This document shows positions 1 through 8,886 of a stretch of 64,000 bases of DNA, in pieces (position 1 is the stretch's first letter; each line of letters opens with the position of its first letter). Below the pieces are notes generated by a model that worked only from the letters and a program-made list of their open reading frames with translations, had not been told where the DNA came from and made no database searches. The translations under genes and the position numbers were made by a program. This DNA is from Planctomycetota bacterium (GTDB lineage Bacteria; Planctomycetota; UBA1135; UBA2386), in contig JANQJF010000029.1 in the NCBI GenBank assembly GCA_028281765.1, forward strand, positions 1-64,000. Reading direction: 5' to 3'.

Positions 1-102
1 GCTCCTCAACTTGTCCACTGACAAGCCATGTCGTCGCAGCGCCTTGCGAGCGAACCCCAGGAACACCGACATACGCGACGCTCTTCAGCGACACCCCACT
101 AG
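1..102 (+). repeat. Dispersed 102-bp repeat, copy 1 (inverted relative to copy 2)
   Basis: This segment matches the reverse complement of 44179-44280 with about five mismatches and no gaps. It contains a small perfect hairpin, CTTGTC-CACT-GACAAG, at 10-25. It lies just downstream of the 3' end of the kinase gene, so it is not needed for a coding frame here. The element may begin before the window. The function is unknown; a short dispersed intergenic element or a duplicated leader are the likeliest explanations. Confidence 0.8.
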
Positions 103-123
103 TGCCGGCCAGGAATCACCGCG

Positions 124-3100
124 TCAGTACACGCGACGTGCGGCGCGAACCCCGATCTTCGAGGATCGCTGATCGACCGGGTGGTAGCTGCGCCACGCCG
201 ACCGAGCCATCGAAGCCGGCTCCGCGTAGCTTCCACCGCGAATGACTCGCCAGCCGTTGTCACGCGCGCCCCCGAGGCGCAGCGCGTCGCCCGGCGCGAC
301 CGGCAACCGGTAGTCAGCCAGTCGATCGCGGCACCACTCGAGCACGTTGCCGTGCATGTCGTGCAACCCGAACGCGTTCGCCCCGAACGAACCGACCGGC
401 GCGAGGAACACGAAACCGTCGTCGAAGTCTTCGCCGGGCGAACCGCGTGACAGCGAGGCGATCCGCCGGTCGCGCACGTTCGCGGCGCCTTCGAGCGAAT
501 CGGGGGAGCCGCCCGTCGACCAGGTGGACGACGAACCCGCGCGGCAGGCGTACTCCCACTGCGCTTCGGTCGGCATGACGAGACCAATGGTAGAGAACAC
601 GTCGATCGCTGCTTGGTGCCCGACCGACTCCAGCGGGAACCGACCATCGACGTGCAGCCCGTCGTGCTCCATGACTTCGTCGATGCCGAAGTGGCTGGGC
701 TCGTCGCCACCGGTCAGGCGAAGCCACTGCCCTTTCGTCAGCTCGTGCTTCGCGATGAAGAAGGGGGCCAGCGAGACCGTGTGCCGCGGCGACTCGGATC
801 GCTTGTCGCTCGCGAATCCGTCGGGCGACCCCATGCTCGACTCGCCACCCGGGAGCAGCACGAACACGACACCGGTCGACGCATCGATCGGAATCGTCCC
901 ATCGGGTCGGTGGGTCGGGATTTCGAGCGAGGCCGGGTTCGAGTCGTTGCGCGAATCGATCGCGGAGCGCAAGTGATAGAACTCCCATAGGCCGGTCGCG
1001 GGGTTTTCGCCGACCGGCACGAGTCCGAACTGCGGCCGGAGTTCGATCGGCGGGTCGCGGCGATACCGCTCGGAGCGTGCGATCGCGTCGCGCGCGACTT
1101 CCCAGGTCACGCGAGCGTTCGGATGCGCGACGGTCCACGATTCGATCTGCATCGCCCAGTCGAGGCGCGCCCGAACGTCTTCGACGCGGCCGGCGAACTC
1201 GTCGAGACGGAGCGCGAGATCGCGCAGAGTGTCGTGCAGGAACTGCGCGGCCGGCTCCGGAATCTCCCACTGGCGCCGCGCAGCGCGGCGCCGCTCGTGC
1301 CCTTCGAGTTCCCGCTCGAGACGAGCGTCTTCCGAGGCCGGATCGTCCAGCACGCGAAGCAGGGGTGCGGCTCGGCCGACACGGTAGCTATCCGCTCCGG
1401 TACCGGGCATCGCGGCGATCGCGCGTTCGATCCAGACGCGCGCTTCGTCATCGAGGCCGGTCGCTGCACAAGCATGGGCGAGCGCATCGAAGAGCTCGTA
1501 ACGCGGGACCGAGTTGTCACCGTCGGCGAACTTCTCGAGTGCCGCGCGCGCGAACGCGAGTCCGGTAGCCGCCTCGCCGTGGAACTCGCGTGGCCAACCC
1601 GAGCCGTCGGGATTCAAGCGAAGATGCGCGTGCCGCATCAGTTCGTACGCGCTCGCGCTCTCGAGTTCGGGCGGGATCGCGACGGCGACCGGCTCGGCGC
1701 GGCCACCGCGAACTTCCCGTGCCCGCTGCCGATCCGCGATCAGTGCGTGCAACACGGTGATCTCCTCGAGCTGGGCCGACGCGATCTCTCCGACACGCGA
1801 ACCCGTGCGATTGCGCAACGCGTCGAGCGTAGTCGCGAGCCGTGCGCGGTCGTCGAGCAGCGGCGCACCGTGCGTCGTGAGCCAGTCTTGCAGGTCGCGC
1901 GCGCGAGTTGGCCACGGCGGACCGAGTGTGGGCAGCAACGCCAGTGCCTCTTCGAGCCGTGGGCTGACCGCGAGTTGCTCGAACTCTTCGTTGCGCTGCC
2001 GGTAGTCCAACGCATACGCGACGGAGACGACTCCGCCGAGGATCGCTGTCACCAATACGGTCGATGCGGCCACCAAGACTCGACGGTTCTTCTTCGCGAA
2101 GCGGTTGACGACGTACCAAGCCGATGGCGGACCGGCCACGACGGGTTCGTGCCGCAGGTAGCGCCGCAGATCGTCGGCCAGCGCTGCCGCCGACGGGTAG
2201 CGATCGGTCGGCGACTTCTGCAACGCGGTCATGACGATCCAGTCGAGGTCCCGACGCAGAGCGCGCTCGAGTCGCGCGACGGTGGTGCCGCGTTGATCGG
2301 CGACGCCCGCGTCCGTGTTGCGCATCTCGGAGATTCGCGCGCTAGGCTTCGACGGCTCGGCGTCTCGGACGGCCCGATACACCCCTTCGACACCGCTACT
2401 CGAATTCCGTTCGAACGGCAGCCGGCCGGTCAACAACTCGTAGAGCAAGACACCGAGCGCGTACACGTCCGTGCGCGTGTCGAGCGCATCGTGATCCGGA
2501 TCCGCCTGCTCCGGCGACATGTACTCCGGCGTGCCGACGACTTGACCTAGCTCGGTGACGAGAGTGTCGCGCGCCTCGCCAGAATCGATCGCGCGCGCGA
2601 GACCGAAGTCGATGATCTTGACGGACTGCGTCGACGCGTCGCCGCGCACGAGGACGTTCGAAGGTTTGAGGTCGCGGTGAATCACGCCCTTCTGATGCGC
2701 GTGCTGCACGGCTTCGCACACGGCGCAGAACAACGTGATGCGCTCCCGCACGGTCAACCGATACCGATCGCAGAACGTGGTGATCGACTCGCCGCTGACG
2801 AGCTCCATCGCGAAGAAGGGCTGCCCGCGCGGCGTCGCGCCGGCGTCGAAGACCTTGGCGATACCATCGTGGTCCATGCGCGCGAGCGCCTGCCGCTCGA
2901 GCTCGAAGCGACGCAGCACCGCCGCGCTGTCCATGCCGAGTTTGATCACCTTGAGAGCGACTTCACGTCGCACCGGCTCTACCTGCTCGGCGCGGTACAC
3001 CGTCCCCATCCCTCCCGAGCCGAGCTCGTCGCGTACCTCGTACGGGCCGAACGAGCTGAGCTCCGTCTTCGCATCCCCGAGGAAGCCCGAAGCTCGCAGC

Positions 3101-3270
3101 GCGGACAGGCGCTCTCGGACCGCACGCTCGAGCGAGGCGTCGCCACCGCACGACTCGTCAACCGGGTAGTCGCGACCGGCCTCGAATGCCTCGACGCACT
3201 CGGCGACGATTTCACGGACTCGCTGCTGGTCGATCACGGACACGGTGGTAGGCGACGGGGTGCGCCGCAT
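124..3270 (-). CDS. Serine/threonine protein kinase with membrane helix and formylglycine-enzyme-like C-terminal domain
   Basis: This is a Hanks-type kinase that should phosphorylate Ser/Thr on unknown partners. From the chosen ATG the glycine loop GSGGMG is at about 84-89, the lysine in ALKVIKLG at about 107, HRDLKPSN with its catalytic Asp at about 200, and DFG near 221; the kinase domain ends with RYPSAAALADDLRRYL. A single membrane helix follows near residues 390-415, then a helical region and a C-terminal sulfatase-modifying-factor (FGE/SUMF1) type domain with MGSPDG, PTEAQWEYACRAG, GNVLEWCRD and RGGSY. The cysteine pair that catalyses formylglycine formation is absent after RGGSY, so this domain is probably a binding module. 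The frame is open to 3327, but that would overlap the sigma gene. The ATG at 3270 begins 7 bases after the sigma factor stop, and a GTG at 3243 is also possible. It is probably co-transcribed with the sigma factor. Confidence 0.93.
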   Translation of the reverse strand: MRRTPSPTTVSVIDQQRVREIVAECVEAFEAGRDYPVDESCGGDASLERAVRERLSALRASGFLGDAKTELSSFGPYEVRDELGSGGMGTVYRAEQVEPVRREVALKVIKLGMDSAAVLRRFELERQALARMDHDGIAKVFDAGATPRGQPFFAMELVSGESITTFCDRYRLTVRERITLFCAVCEAVQHAHQKGVIHRDLKPSNVLVRGDASTQSVKIIDFGLARAIDSGEARDTLVTELGQVVGTPEYMSPEQADPDHDALDTRTDVYALGVLLYELLTGRLPFERNSSSGVEGVYRAVRDAEPSKPSARISEMRNTDAGVADQRGTTVARLERALRRDLDWIVMTALQKSPTDRYPSAAALADDLRRYLRHEPVVAGPPSAWYVVNRFAKKNRRVLVAASTVLVTAILGGVVSVAYALDYRQRNEEFEQLAVSPRLEEALALLPTLGPPWPTRARDLQDWLTTHGAPLLDDRARLATTLDALRNRTGSRVGEIASAQLEEITVLHALIADRQRAREVRGGRAEPVAVAIPPELESASAYELMRHAHLRLNPDGSGWPREFHGEAATGLAFARAALEKFADGDNSVPRYELFDALAHACAATGLDDEARVWIERAIAAMPGTGADSYRVGRAAPLLRVLDDPASEDARLERELEGHERRRAARRQWEIPEPAAQFLHDTLRDLALRLDEFAGRVEDVRARLDWAMQIESWTVAHPNARVTWEVARDAIARSERYRRDPPIELRPQFGLVPVGENPATGLWEFYHLRSAIDSRNDSNPASLEIPTHRPDGTIPIDASTGVVFVLLPGGESSMGSPDGFASDKRSESPRHTVSLAPFFIAKHELTKGQWLRLTGGDEPSHFGIDEVMEHDGLHVDGRFPLESVGHQAAIDVFSTIGLVMPTEAQWEYACRAGSSSTWSTGGSPDSLEGAANVRDRRIASLSRGSPGEDFDDGFVFLAPVGSFGANAFGLHDMHGNVLEWCRDRLADYRLPVAPGDALRLGGARDNGWRVIRGGSYAEPASMARSAWRSYHPVDQRSSKIGVRAARRVY

Positions 3271-3277
3271 CGACACG

Positions 3278-3862
3278 TTACACGAGCGAGTCACCGATCG
3301 CCGCGAGTCCACGCGCGACGAGGCCACGAACCGCGGATTCCGAGACCTCCATCCGCTCCGAGACGTCGGGATACGGCAATCCGAGCAGTTTCACGTAGGC
3401 TACGGCGTCGCGCTGCGCGTCCGGAAGCTCGCGCAATGCCCGCTCTGCGCGAGATAGTTCTTCGCGCGCGCTCGCGTGTTGACTCGGCGTCACGAACGAT
3501 GCGTAGCACGAAAGGAGAGCGCTCGCATCGACGCAGGCGGGTTGCTCGCGCTCCACGTCTCGCTTGTCGCGTCGATGATGCTTCGCGCGATCCAGGATCT
3601 TCCGCGTCGCCAGCAAGAACAGCCAGCTCCGAAACTGGGTCGCCTCGCGGTACTCGAACTGCGACAGGTCCGCGAGCGCCTCGCGGCAGACCGACTGCAC
3701 GAGGTCGTGCGGTGTCTCCTTCGCCAGCAGGAGCTCGCCGGCCCGAACCCGCACGAACGCCTCGAGCGGCGGCAGGTGATCGACGAGGAGCGAAGCGATC
3801 GCGTTCCGATCACCACGTCGAGCCGCGATCACCGTGCTGCGCAGGTCGTCGTCGCCGGTCAT
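3278..3862 (-). CDS. ECF-type RNA polymerase sigma factor
   Basis: This 194-residue protein has region 2 features (HDLVQSVCREALADL, then FRSWLFLLATRKILDRAKHHRRD) and a region 4 helix-turn-helix (LRELPDAQRDAVAYVKL, then YPDVSERMEVSESAVRGLVARGLAAI). It resembles the ECF groups common in Planctomycetota that are encoded next to a Ser/Thr kinase. The downstream kinase starts 7 bases after the stop codon, so the two form an operon. The likely arrangement, by analogy with such pairs, is that the kinase or its membrane domain controls sigma activity. No separate anti-sigma gene is seen nearby. Confidence 0.9.
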   Translation of the reverse strand: MTGDDDLRSTVIAARRGDRNAIASLLVDHLPPLEAFVRVRAGELLLAKETPHDLVQSVCREALADLSQFEYREATQFRSWLFLLATRKILDRAKHHRRDKRDVEREQPACVDASALLSCYASFVTPSQHASAREELSRAERALRELPDAQRDAVAYVKLLGLPYPDVSERMEVSESAVRGLVARGLAAIGDSLV

Positions 3863-3985
3863 CGATCGTCATGGTCGGGTGCAGGGGTGTGGTTGGCAAC
3901 CCGGAACCCTCGGCATCGAATCGTCGGGGGGTATTCCAGATACACTCGCACGGGTTCATCTCGACCCCGAAAGGAGCTCCGTTGC

Positions 3986-4450
3986 ATGGACATGCACATG
4001 CCGTCCCCCGGTCCGCAACATGAGGTTCTCGCGAAGCTGGCCGGTCACTGGGCCGGGCCCGAAACCATGATGCCGTCGCCCTGGAGTCCGGAGCAGCAGG
4101 AACGGCACGGTGTGCTGCGAGCGCGGATGCTCGAGGGCTTCTTCCTCGTGTCGGACTACGAACAGTTCGACGCCGACGGATCCTTGTGCTTCCGCGGTCA
4201 CGGCGTGTACAGCTGGGATCCCGACGCCGAGGAGTTCGTGATGTACTGGTTCGACTCGGTCGGAGGCCCCGGTGGAGTATCGCGGGGCCGTTTCGAGGGA
4301 AATCAGCTCACGTTCGAGAAGACCTCGCCGTTGGGGCACCACCGCTATCGATACACGTTCGGCCATGAAGAGACCGTGTTCGAGATGGAGCTATCGCAGG
4401 ACGGGTTGGAGTGGTCGGCGCTGATGGAAGGGCGATATCGACCGGTGTGA
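3986..4450 (+). CDS. DUF1579 family protein
   Basis: This 154-residue cytoplasmic protein starts at an ATG preceded by AAGGAG at 3971-3976, nine bases upstream. The opening EVLAKLAGHWAG and the central pattern GHGVYSWDPDAEEFVMYWFD fit the DUF1579 family, a small lipocalin-like beta barrel of unknown ligand. There is no signal peptide or membrane segment. It is divergent from the sigma/kinase operon, with 123 bases between the two starts, so a shared control region is possible. The substrate is unknown. Confidence 0.8.
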   Translation: MDMHMPSPGPQHEVLAKLAGHWAGPETMMPSPWSPEQQERHGVLRARMLEGFFLVSDYEQFDADGSLCFRGHGVYSWDPDAEEFVMYWFDSVGGPGGVSRGRFEGNQLTFEKTSPLGHHRYRYTFGHEETVFEMELSQDGLEWSALMEGRYRPV

Positions 4451-4805
4451 CTGGCACACATTGACCCAGGAAGCCTCGGTCGGACTCCGCGGATCGCAGG
4501 TGGCTCGAGTTCACGGCGCAGCGGCTGTCCAAGAAGACGGCCTGCAGGTTGAAATTCACGCCGGAAAGCGCGGGACCGCTGGTCGCGGAGAGGGAGAACG
4601 AACCGACGCCACCGCTCGAGCCACCGCCGCTGAGGGTGACAGGACGGACTATACGCTCGGAGCGGTCGCCATGTCGAAGCCGCCTCCACAACACGGAGTT
4701 CATCGTCAGCGTGACTGCGCTGACCATCGACCCCATTGGTGTTTGCGGACCGCTGCGGAGTACCTGAACCTGGTGGAGGGGCTTGGTCCTGCAGAGCGTC
4801 TCCAC
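4451..4805 (-). pseudogene. Decayed fragment resembling the tail of an exported beta-sandwich protein
   Basis: One minus-strand frame reads GSFSLSATSGPALSGVNFNL followed by QAVFLDS. This resembles the 'P..L.G..(N)xQ' strand pair at the end of other exported proteins here, such as the BNR protein at 44348-46108. No start codon with a signal peptide precedes it, and the neighbouring frame also looks partly coding upstream of it, as expected after a frameshift. The remainder of 4451-4885 holds nothing else I can identify. The assignment is tentative. Confidence 0.35.
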
Positions 4806-4885
4806 CCGCTCCGGAGGAGCGCGTTGGAGGCGTCAGGTCGAATGCCGTGTCGGTCACGATTGGGTCGTCGGACCTCGCTGCGCCG

Positions 4886-5926
4886 TCATCGCGCGCGGAT
4901 CCAGTTGACCTCGACGGCCCACGACACGCTGTGGCTCCACACTTCCCTGGCCTGCGCGTCGAACTCGAGCACCTTGCCGTCGCACGCGACGATGGTGTTG
5001 CCGTTGGGCAAGCGGTCGGCATCGCTCGGGGACACGAGGTTCTCGATCACATACACGGTCCTGCCGGCGGGCGTCAGTTCGAAGACGCGGTGACCGAGAT
5101 CACGTTGCGTGACCAGCGTGTTGCCGTTGGCCAGCCGATCGACATCCCAGAGCCCCTCCATGTCCTTGATCTCCCAAACGGTCTTGCCGGCCGCATTCAC
5201 TTCGAGGATGCGATTGCCGCTGCTGTCGGCGATCAGCGTGTTGCCGTTCGGAAGTCGCTCGGCATCGGTCGCCTTGACGCCGTGGTAGTCCCACACGACG
5301 AGTCCCTTTGGATTCACCTCGACGACCGAGTTGTCGTGGGTGTTGGCGATCAGTGTGTTGCCGTTGCGCAGACGAGTCGCGGCGAAAGGGTTTTTGAGCT
5401 TGGTGTACTTCCACAGCACTCGTCCCTTCTCGTTACGCTCGATGACGTTGCCGAGCGCGAACTGGCAGATGAGCATGTTGCCGTTGGGCAGCACGTCGGC
5501 ATCCCAGAGGCCGTATTGCTCCTCGAGCTTGGTGATCTCGTTGCCCTTCCGATCGATGCGGAGGATCGCGTTCTCGCTGTAGTCGGTGATCAGGTAGTGG
5601 CAGTCGTCGAGCCAGGCTGCGTGGAGTCGTGCTGCCCGCCTCTTGGTCGTGGCGTCCTTGGAGGTCGTCGCCAGGTTCTGCACGGTCGCAACCGCGGCCA
5701 TGGCGACTTCGTCGTCTTCTACACGCATCGTGGCACCGAGCGCGTCGAGACCCGCGGGGCCGAGTGAGACGAGCGTGCGGAGCGCCAAGTCCCGGGAGTC
5801 GGGATCTCCGAGCAGCTCCTTCGTGCGCTCGATGAAGTCGGCCTTGGAGTCCGAGGATTCCTGCGCCGTGGCCAGCGTGCCGGGGAGCGTCAGCACGACG
5901 AGGCAGAATGCGCGCGCGGGAGTCAT
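4886..5926 (-). CDS. Exported beta-propeller protein with LPNGNTLIA repeats
   Basis: This 346-residue protein has a signal peptide (MTPARAFCLVVLTLPGTLATAQ), a short helical stretch with HEAT-like character (residues 25-95), then about seven blades carrying LPNGN(T/M)LI(A/C). Each blade of roughly 42 residues also has a Trp-containing strand such as GKTVWEIKDMEGLWDVDRLA. The pattern matches PQQ/arylsulfotransferase-like propellers. The same LPNGN motif occurs in the arylsulfotransferase-like protein at 20184-21797, but the catalytic histidine motifs are absent here. It probably acts in the periplasm or at the surface as a binding propeller. There is no obvious operon partner. Confidence 0.8.
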   Translation of the reverse strand: MTPARAFCLVVLTLPGTLATAQESSDSKADFIERTKELLGDPDSRDLALRTLVSLGPAGLDALGATMRVEDDEVAMAAVATVQNLATTSKDATTKRRAARLHAAWLDDCHYLITDYSENAILRIDRKGNEITKLEEQYGLWDADVLPNGNMLICQFALGNVIERNEKGRVLWKYTKLKNPFAATRLRNGNTLIANTHDNSVVEVNPKGLVVWDYHGVKATDAERLPNGNTLIADSSGNRILEVNAAGKTVWEIKDMEGLWDVDRLANGNTLVTQRDLGHRVFELTPAGRTVYVIENLVSPSDADRLPNGNTIVACDGKVLEFDAQAREVWSHSVSWAVEVNWIRAR

Positions 5927-5952
5927 GGTCGGACCTTCTGTCGTCGGACAGG

Positions 5953-5972
5953 AGCCCCGTGCGAGCGGGGCT
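5953..5972. other. GC-rich hairpin upstream of the propeller gene
   Basis: AGCCCCG and CGGGGCT form a perfect 7-base-pair stem around a 6-base loop. It sits 26 bases upstream of the start of the minus-strand propeller gene. It has no T-tract on either side, so it could be a leader structure or a weak terminator of whatever lies upstream. Confidence 0.4.
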
Positions 5973-6032
5973 GCGAACGTAGGGGAGTAGCTCGCGGACG
6001 CGCTGGTGTAACGCCCGCAGGCGCTCGGTCGG

Positions 6033-6344
6033 TCAGCATGCGCGATTCGCTGCCAGTTCTTTGGCCATCAGGAGGACGCCGAGGACGGGATCGGTCGCCT
6101 GGATGATGTTTCCGAGTCGGCACGTATTGGGCACGAGATCGATGACTTGTTGGCGCAGTGGGTCGTTCTTCGGCAACAGGCCGATCCGAACCCTCTCAGC
6201 GATGCTGCAGTTCGATCGCGCGTCCGATACTGGCTGGACGCGAGCTCCAGCGTCGTCGAGATCGAGTCGCTTTTCTCCTCCGGTCAGCGCGGCCAACGAC
6301 GGCATATGGGGCATGGAGCGCGTGCACTTCCGCGCCGCGTCTGA
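6033..6344. other. Unresolved pair of open frames in codon register, intergenic
   Basis: Within the 453-base gap between the divergent genes starting at 5926 and 6380, both strands carry open frames with ordinary composition in the same codon register. The minus frame runs from an ATG at 6314 to a stop at 6033 (93 residues, ending in AKELAANRAC). The plus frame (QWVVLRQQADPNPLSDAAV...) ends at 6344 and lacks a convincing start. Composition is similar on both, so neither can be preferred. It may be one decayed gene or a small unknown protein. Confidence 0.25.
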
Positions 6345-6379
6345 CGATCGAGACCGACCACTTGGGCCACGGAGGCCAC

Positions 6380-8860
6380 ATGAATGTCCTATCCGCTCCG
6401 GCAGCGTGCTTGCCGGCACTCTCGCTGATCTTGGCAACGTGGATCACGTCGAACACAGCCGTCGGTCAAGACGAGGGCTGTTCGGGCTCCTCGGGGAGTA
6501 GCGGGAGCCAAGGCTCGTGCGAAGTCTGTGTCGAGATCGTTGGCCATCCAGCACGATCGATCGAAGAGATCGAGATCGGGTGGACCGGCGGTCCCGCGTT
6601 CCTCGACACGCAGGCGGCCAGTCCCACGCTGATTCCGATCGAGATCCGTGTCAACGACGACGACACGATCATCGTGATCTGTGGGGGCACGTGTACGCAG
6701 ATCGTTGTTCCGGGCGATTGGCAGATCAACTGGGAGGTCAGTGACTACGACCAGTCGCTCCCATACCCGTACCGCGGCGGCTCGCTCGTGGACGCGAACG
6801 CCGATCGGCACGATGCGCTCGATGGCCCGGCGACCGTCATGTACCTCCCGCCGGAGGATTTGGAGGTCAACGATCTCCGAATCTCGACGATCACGGCCGA
6901 GATCGTCGATTCCTGCGGTGGGATCGACCCGATCTGGACGGTCGTGTTCGAGGCGTGGACCGCGCGGCTCGGTGAGACGACGTGGGGCTTCTACGTCTTC
7001 GAGCAGCAGCGTGACGAACCGGCTCCGGAGGTTCCGAACTGCGAGAGTGAACCGAGTGGCGACTGCGAACTCGTGGGTGGTAGCCAGCAGGGGGCTCTTC
7101 CTCCGTTCGAGATCTCGCGTTCGCCCGGCGTCACGGGAACCTTCACGGTTCCCGAGATCTACCTCGGCGAGTTTCGGCCGCTGACCTTGATCGCGCGGGA
7201 CTTCGACCGCTACACCGCGGAGTGTGGGACGCCGGGCGAGCCAGGCGCTGGAGTCTTGCTCGACTATTGCGACGAGGTCACCTACCTGTGGGAGGTCGAC
7301 AACCTACCGAGCTACCAGGGCGACGGAGACCTCACGATCTTCGAGCAATCGAGCAGCAACACGGTGGTGTTTCGCGCGACTGAGATCGGCAACGTCCGTG
7401 TCCGCGTCGATGCGATCTCGGCAAACGACCAGACCCAGTCGTTCTACTTCACGTTCTTGGTCATCCCGCACGATCTCGCGGCCGTCGACTTTGCCCCCGA
7501 CAACCAGCACGACATCCTGCAAGACGGCGGCACCAGCGCGGCGAACGATTCGTACAAGTCGCTGAACGACGGCACCGAGTGGTCCGATAGCAACAACGAC
7601 GGCGACAACGACGACCCGGGCGACTTCGCCTATCCGATGGCGTACACGCGCGACACCGAGATCTTCACTCAGCAACTTCTCAAGCAGGTGAACGCCGTGA
7701 AGTCGATGCCCGGCTCCGCGATCCGTGGCATCAGCTCGGACAACTCGATCGAATTCGTGGCGATGGCCGACGGCGTGACGCACTACGAGACGTCGAGCCA
7801 GATCCTGTACTACACCGCGTTCGTCGAGCGCGGACGTGTGCCGGACAACGCAGGGAAGCACGAGCTCGTGCTCGATTGGGAGACGTGGCACAACCTGTAC
7901 GTGGACCCACTCGACATCGTGGAGACGCGCCACCGTCTCTACACGACGTTTGCCGACCCGCTCGAGCTCGTCCCCGCGAACGCGAGCGAGACCCAGCTCA
8001 TCACTACGGTCTACAACTACTGGGAGTCGGCGTACGACATCGCGTGCATCGGTGCGAACAACACGACGAGCGCGTCCGACGTCTTGCAGCAGATGCTCCA
8101 GCACTACAACGGCTTGGACCTGACGCGAAAGACAATGGATGGGTTCAACGTGTCGGACGGTGCACCGCTCATCTACTGGGGTCCCCCTGGGACCCCGAAT
8201 CTCTGCACCGGTGTGGGCCCGCTGCTCGATCCGACGGGCAACGGGATCGGAACGTGCGCCTCGTTTGGCCAGCTCTTCCGGCTATCGCTCGGTCTGCACG
8301 GTGTCGGCGCAAGGCTGATGCAATACACGATTCGCACGCCGATGCGGTCTGCCACCCCACCCCCAGCCGGAGTCAATCTTCCGTTCGGCACGCTCACGGA
8401 ACTGCAGAGCGAGTTCCTCGTCAGGGAATGGCCGATCAGTGCAGGCGATTCGCTCTTCCGAGCGGGCTACATCCACACCGTGGGACCACCGACTGTTGGG
8501 TTCCTCGACCCGCCGATTCTCACGAACACGGATCCGGACCGGATGCGGCCGCTCTACTCGCTCGGCGTCCGCATGTCGGATGCGAACGGAATAGCAGCTC
8601 AGGGACCGATTCAAAACCCCAAGTCCAACTTCCGTACCCACGCGTTGGTTCGGTACGGAGGGCCCGGAGGCGTTCTCTACGACCCATCGTACGGAAGCCT
8701 GACCGCGTACGCCGACGAATTCATTTACACGACGACGAACATCCACGGCATCGTGATGCCGGATGCGAGTTCCACGCAGAACGCGGACGGATCCATCGCG
8801 ATCGTTCCTTACCAGGGGGCAAACGCGCCTGCCCCGGTCCTAACCGAATCGAACCAGTGA
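6380..8860 (+). CDS. Large exported protein with transglutaminase-like catalytic core
   Basis: This is an 826-residue protein. I chose the ATG at 6380 because GGAGG lies four bases upstream and it begins a signal peptide (MNVLSAPAACLPALSLILA...). A Ser/Gly/Cys-rich stretch follows the cleavage site, then beta-rich Ig-like segments. The C-terminal half has a transglutaminase-like arrangement: Cys626 in GIGTCASFGQLFRLSLGLHG, His754 in THALVRYGG and Asp768 in LYDPSYG. These match the Cys-His-Asp triad and spacing of the papain-fold transglutaminase core. Members cross-link or hydrolyse peptide amides, and some are inactive. It is the first gene of a pair, with the next start 26 bases downstream. 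The fold assignment rests on motif recognition only. Confidence 0.72.
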   Translation: MNVLSAPAACLPALSLILATWITSNTAVGQDEGCSGSSGSSGSQGSCEVCVEIVGHPARSIEEIEIGWTGGPAFLDTQAASPTLIPIEIRVNDDDTIIVICGGTCTQIVVPGDWQINWEVSDYDQSLPYPYRGGSLVDANADRHDALDGPATVMYLPPEDLEVNDLRISTITAEIVDSCGGIDPIWTVVFEAWTARLGETTWGFYVFEQQRDEPAPEVPNCESEPSGDCELVGGSQQGALPPFEISRSPGVTGTFTVPEIYLGEFRPLTLIARDFDRYTAECGTPGEPGAGVLLDYCDEVTYLWEVDNLPSYQGDGDLTIFEQSSSNTVVFRATEIGNVRVRVDAISANDQTQSFYFTFLVIPHDLAAVDFAPDNQHDILQDGGTSAANDSYKSLNDGTEWSDSNNDGDNDDPGDFAYPMAYTRDTEIFTQQLLKQVNAVKSMPGSAIRGISSDNSIEFVAMADGVTHYETSSQILYYTAFVERGRVPDNAGKHELVLDWETWHNLYVDPLDIVETRHRLYTTFADPLELVPANASETQLITTVYNYWESAYDIACIGANNTTSASDVLQQMLQHYNGLDLTRKTMDGFNVSDGAPLIYWGPPGTPNLCTGVGPLLDPTGNGIGTCASFGQLFRLSLGLHGVGARLMQYTIRTPMRSATPPPAGVNLPFGTLTELQSEFLVREWPISAGDSLFRAGYIHTVGPPTVGFLDPPILTNTDPDRMRPLYSLGVRMSDANGIAAQGPIQNPKSNFRTHALVRYGGPGGVLYDPSYGSLTAYADEFIYTTTNIHGIVMPDASSTQNADGSIAIVPYQGANAPAPVLTESNQ

Positions 8861-8886
8861 ATCGAACCTGCACCGGAGCTGAAGTC

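Noticed and set aside
1123..2550. Long plus-strand open frame of 475 codons opposite the kinase
   Set aside because: It is antisense to a clear kinase and has no recognisable domain; long open antisense frames are expected at this GC content.
124..3270. Active formylglycine-generating enzyme
   Set aside because: The catalytic cysteine pair is missing after RGGSY.
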